From Lysobacterales bacterium (GTDB lineage Bacteria > Pseudomonadota > Gammaproteobacteria > Xanthomonadales > SZUA-36), in NCBI GenBank assembly GCA_009692275.1, contig SHZL01000146.1, positions 1 through 7,035 of the forward strand: DNA of 7,035 nt, read 5' to 3'. The notes beneath the pieces are model-generated. The model was given only the letters and a program-made list of their open reading frames with translations, had not been told where the DNA came from and searched no databases. Positions within the stretch are counted from its first letter, which is position 1. Every line of letters begins with the position of its first letter. This document shows positions 5,817 through 7,035 of the stretch, in pieces. Both the position numbers and the translations under genes were made by a program.

Positions 5817-6611
5817 GTGCGCCGCATTGCTGTTGCGAACCAAAAAGGCGGTGTGGGCAAAACCACCACCTGCGTTAACCTGGCTGCTGCCCTGGCCGCA
5901 ACCCGCTGCCGCGTGTTGTTGATAGACCTGGATCCGCAGGCCAACGCAACGGTGGGCTGTGGGGTAAAACCGCGCGGACTGCTGGCTACCACCTGCGAAG
6001 TCCTGCTGGGTGAGCGCAGCCTGGAGCAGGCGCGGTTCCAGTTGAGTGAACTGGGCTTTGATCTTTTGCCCGCCAACGCGGACCTCACTGCGGCAGAGGT
6101 TACCTTGCTGGGCCGGGAAGGACGGGAATATGCGCTGAAGCGGGCGCTGGCGACCACGGCCGCTGACTACGACTGGGTCATCATTGACTGTCCACCCTCG
6201 CTCAACATCCTCACACTCAATGCGCTGGCAGCCGCAGACAGCGTGTTGATACCCATGCAGTGCGAGTATTACGCGCTGGAAGGATTGACAGGTCTGGTCA
6301 ACACCATAGAGCAGGTGCGCGGTAGCATTAACCCGGAACTGCAGATTGAAGGCCTGTTGCGCACCATGTTCGATGGACGCAACAACCTCTCCGAGGCAGT
6401 CTCGGAACAACTGCTGGAAAATTTTGGCGACAAGGTGTATCGCACCCTCATTCCACGCAACGTGCGCATTGCCGAAGCGCCGAGCTACGGCCTGCCGGTG
6501 CTGCTGTATGACCCCGAATCCAAAGGTGCGCTGGCTTACATTGGCCTGGCCGGTGAATTGCTGCGACGAAATACCGGCAACGCACCCGAGACCGAACCTG
6601 CGACCGCATGA
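5817..6611 (+). CDS. parA: Chromosome partitioning ATPase ParA (Soj family)
   Basis: ParA binds nucleoid DNA in its ATP-bound dimer form and, with ParB on parS sites, moves the replicated origin regions apart. It has 264 residues, the usual size of chromosomal ParA/Soj without an N-terminal DNA-binding domain; plasmid type Ia ParA proteins are longer. Motifs: deviant Walker A KGGVGKTT (10-17) with signature lysine K10 and catalytic lysine K15; Walker A' IDLDPQAN (36-43); Walker B VIIDCPPSL (121-129); then IPMQCEYYALEGL (145-157) and the typical end IPRNVRIAEAPSYGLPVLLYDP (212-233). The last 14 or so residues (RNTGNAPETEPATA) form a polar tail. The start is GTG, supported by AAGG upstream. The gene is 30 bases ahead of parB, and the pair is surely co-transcribed. 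Codon use is like that of its neighbours and nothing is missing. Confidence 0.96.
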   Translation: MRRIAVANQKGGVGKTTTCVNLAAALAATRCRVLLIDLDPQANATVGCGVKPRGLLATTCEVLLGERSLEQARFQLSELGFDLLPANADLTAAEVTLLGREGREYALKRALATTAADYDWVIIDCPPSLNILTLNALAAADSVLIPMQCEYYALEGLTGLVNTIEQVRGSINPELQIEGLLRTMFDGRNNLSEAVSEQLLENFGDKVYRTLIPRNVRIAEAPSYGLPVLLYDPESKGALAYIGLAGELLRRNTGNAPETEPATA

Positions 6612-6641
6612 CGGCCCCATTCAGACAGAAGAACATGCATT

Positions 6642-7035
6642 ATGACAACACGTAAAAAAACTCCGCTGGGGCGCAACCTGAGCGCCATGCTCAGCCAGAA
6701 TACTTTGCAGAAAGCGGGCGGGACAGAATCCCGCGATGAACTGCGCCACCTGCCACTGGATGTCATCCGGCCCGGGCGGTTCCAGCCGCGCTCGGTATTT
6801 GATGAGGGCAAGCTGGAGGAACTGGCCAGCTCCATTCGCGCCCAGGGCGTGGTGCAGCCGGTCGTGGTGCGTGAAACGGGACCTGGCGAATTTGAACTGA
6901 TCGCCGGTGAGCGCCGCTGGCGTGCCGCGCAGAAGGCCGGGCTGGAGTCAATTCCTGCCGTGGTGCGCAATGTCGCGGATGAAGCCACCGTGGCCATGTC
7001 GCTGATCGAAAACATCCAGCGCGAAGATCTCAACC
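6642..7035 (+). CDS. parB: Chromosome partitioning protein ParB (N-terminal part)
   Basis: ParB binds parS sites near the origin, clamps and slides on DNA using CTP, and stimulates the ATPase of ParA. The first 131 residues are visible; the reading frame runs off the window end. A basic N-terminal segment starts TTRKKTPLGRNLSAML, typical of the ParA-interacting N-terminus. A linker follows, and then the ParB/Srx (ParBc) CTP-binding domain: LPLDVIRPGRFQPRSVFDE (37-55), LEELASSIRAQGVVQPVVVR (58-77), the GERRWRAAQKAG box (89-100, with the GxRR CTP-contact residues) and SLIENIQREDLN (120-131). The helix-turn-helix and dimer domains would lie beyond the window. The ATG at 6642 has a weak purine-rich RBS (AGAAGAA, 6627-6633). 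An ATG at 6635 is out of frame. Confidence 0.95.
   Translation, partial: MTTRKKTPLGRNLSAMLSQNTLQKAGGTESRDELRHLPLDVIRPGRFQPRSVFDEGKLEELASSIRAQGVVQPVVVRETGPGEFELIAGERRWRAAQKAGLESIPAVVRNVADEATVAMSLIENIQREDLN

Noticed and set aside
5562..6620. A 352-codon open frame on the minus strand, opposite parA and the end of rsmG
   Set aside because: It is antisense to a gene with all ParA motifs and runs through the rsmG-parA gap. Its translation is rich in Gln, Arg and His with no recognisable motif, as expected from a GC-rich mirror frame.

Overview
The window reads as ordinary chromosomal DNA from a moderately GC-rich Gammaproteobacterium. All nine protein genes lie on the + strand and are closely packed. 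The Opp proteins closely resemble the enterobacterial OppBCDF set in length and motifs. The right end has the rsmG-parA-parB order that is common in Proteobacteria. I cannot name the genus. No RNA gene, insertion sequence, prophage or CRISPR array was seen, and no gene-free stretch reaches 300 bases.

Left part (1-4228): the end of an oligopeptide ABC importer operon in the order oppA (3' part only), oppB, oppC, oppD, oppF. OppA is the periplasmic binding protein. OppB and OppC form the membrane channel. OppD and OppF are the two ATPases. The genes overlap by 4 bases (A-B and D-F), abut (C-D) or are 3 bases apart (B-C), which indicates one transcript with translational coupling.

Middle (4229-4991): a 58-base AT-richer gap, then one gene for a small exported protein of no family I recognise. 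It sits where mnmG (gidA) often lies in relatives.

Right part (4992-7035): rsmG (16S rRNA G527 N7-methyltransferase), parA (chromosome partition ATPase, GTG start) and the beginning of parB, cut off by the window end. ParA and ParB would act together with parS sites, none of which is visible here, to segregate the chromosome.

The most unusual features are two small tandem repeats in and around rsmG. A three-copy 16-bp repeat (5002-5049) runs across the rsmG start codon. A three-copy 21-bp in-frame repeat (5449-5511) lengthens a loop of the enzyme by about 14 residues relative to the E. coli protein. I found no convincing new multi-gene system.
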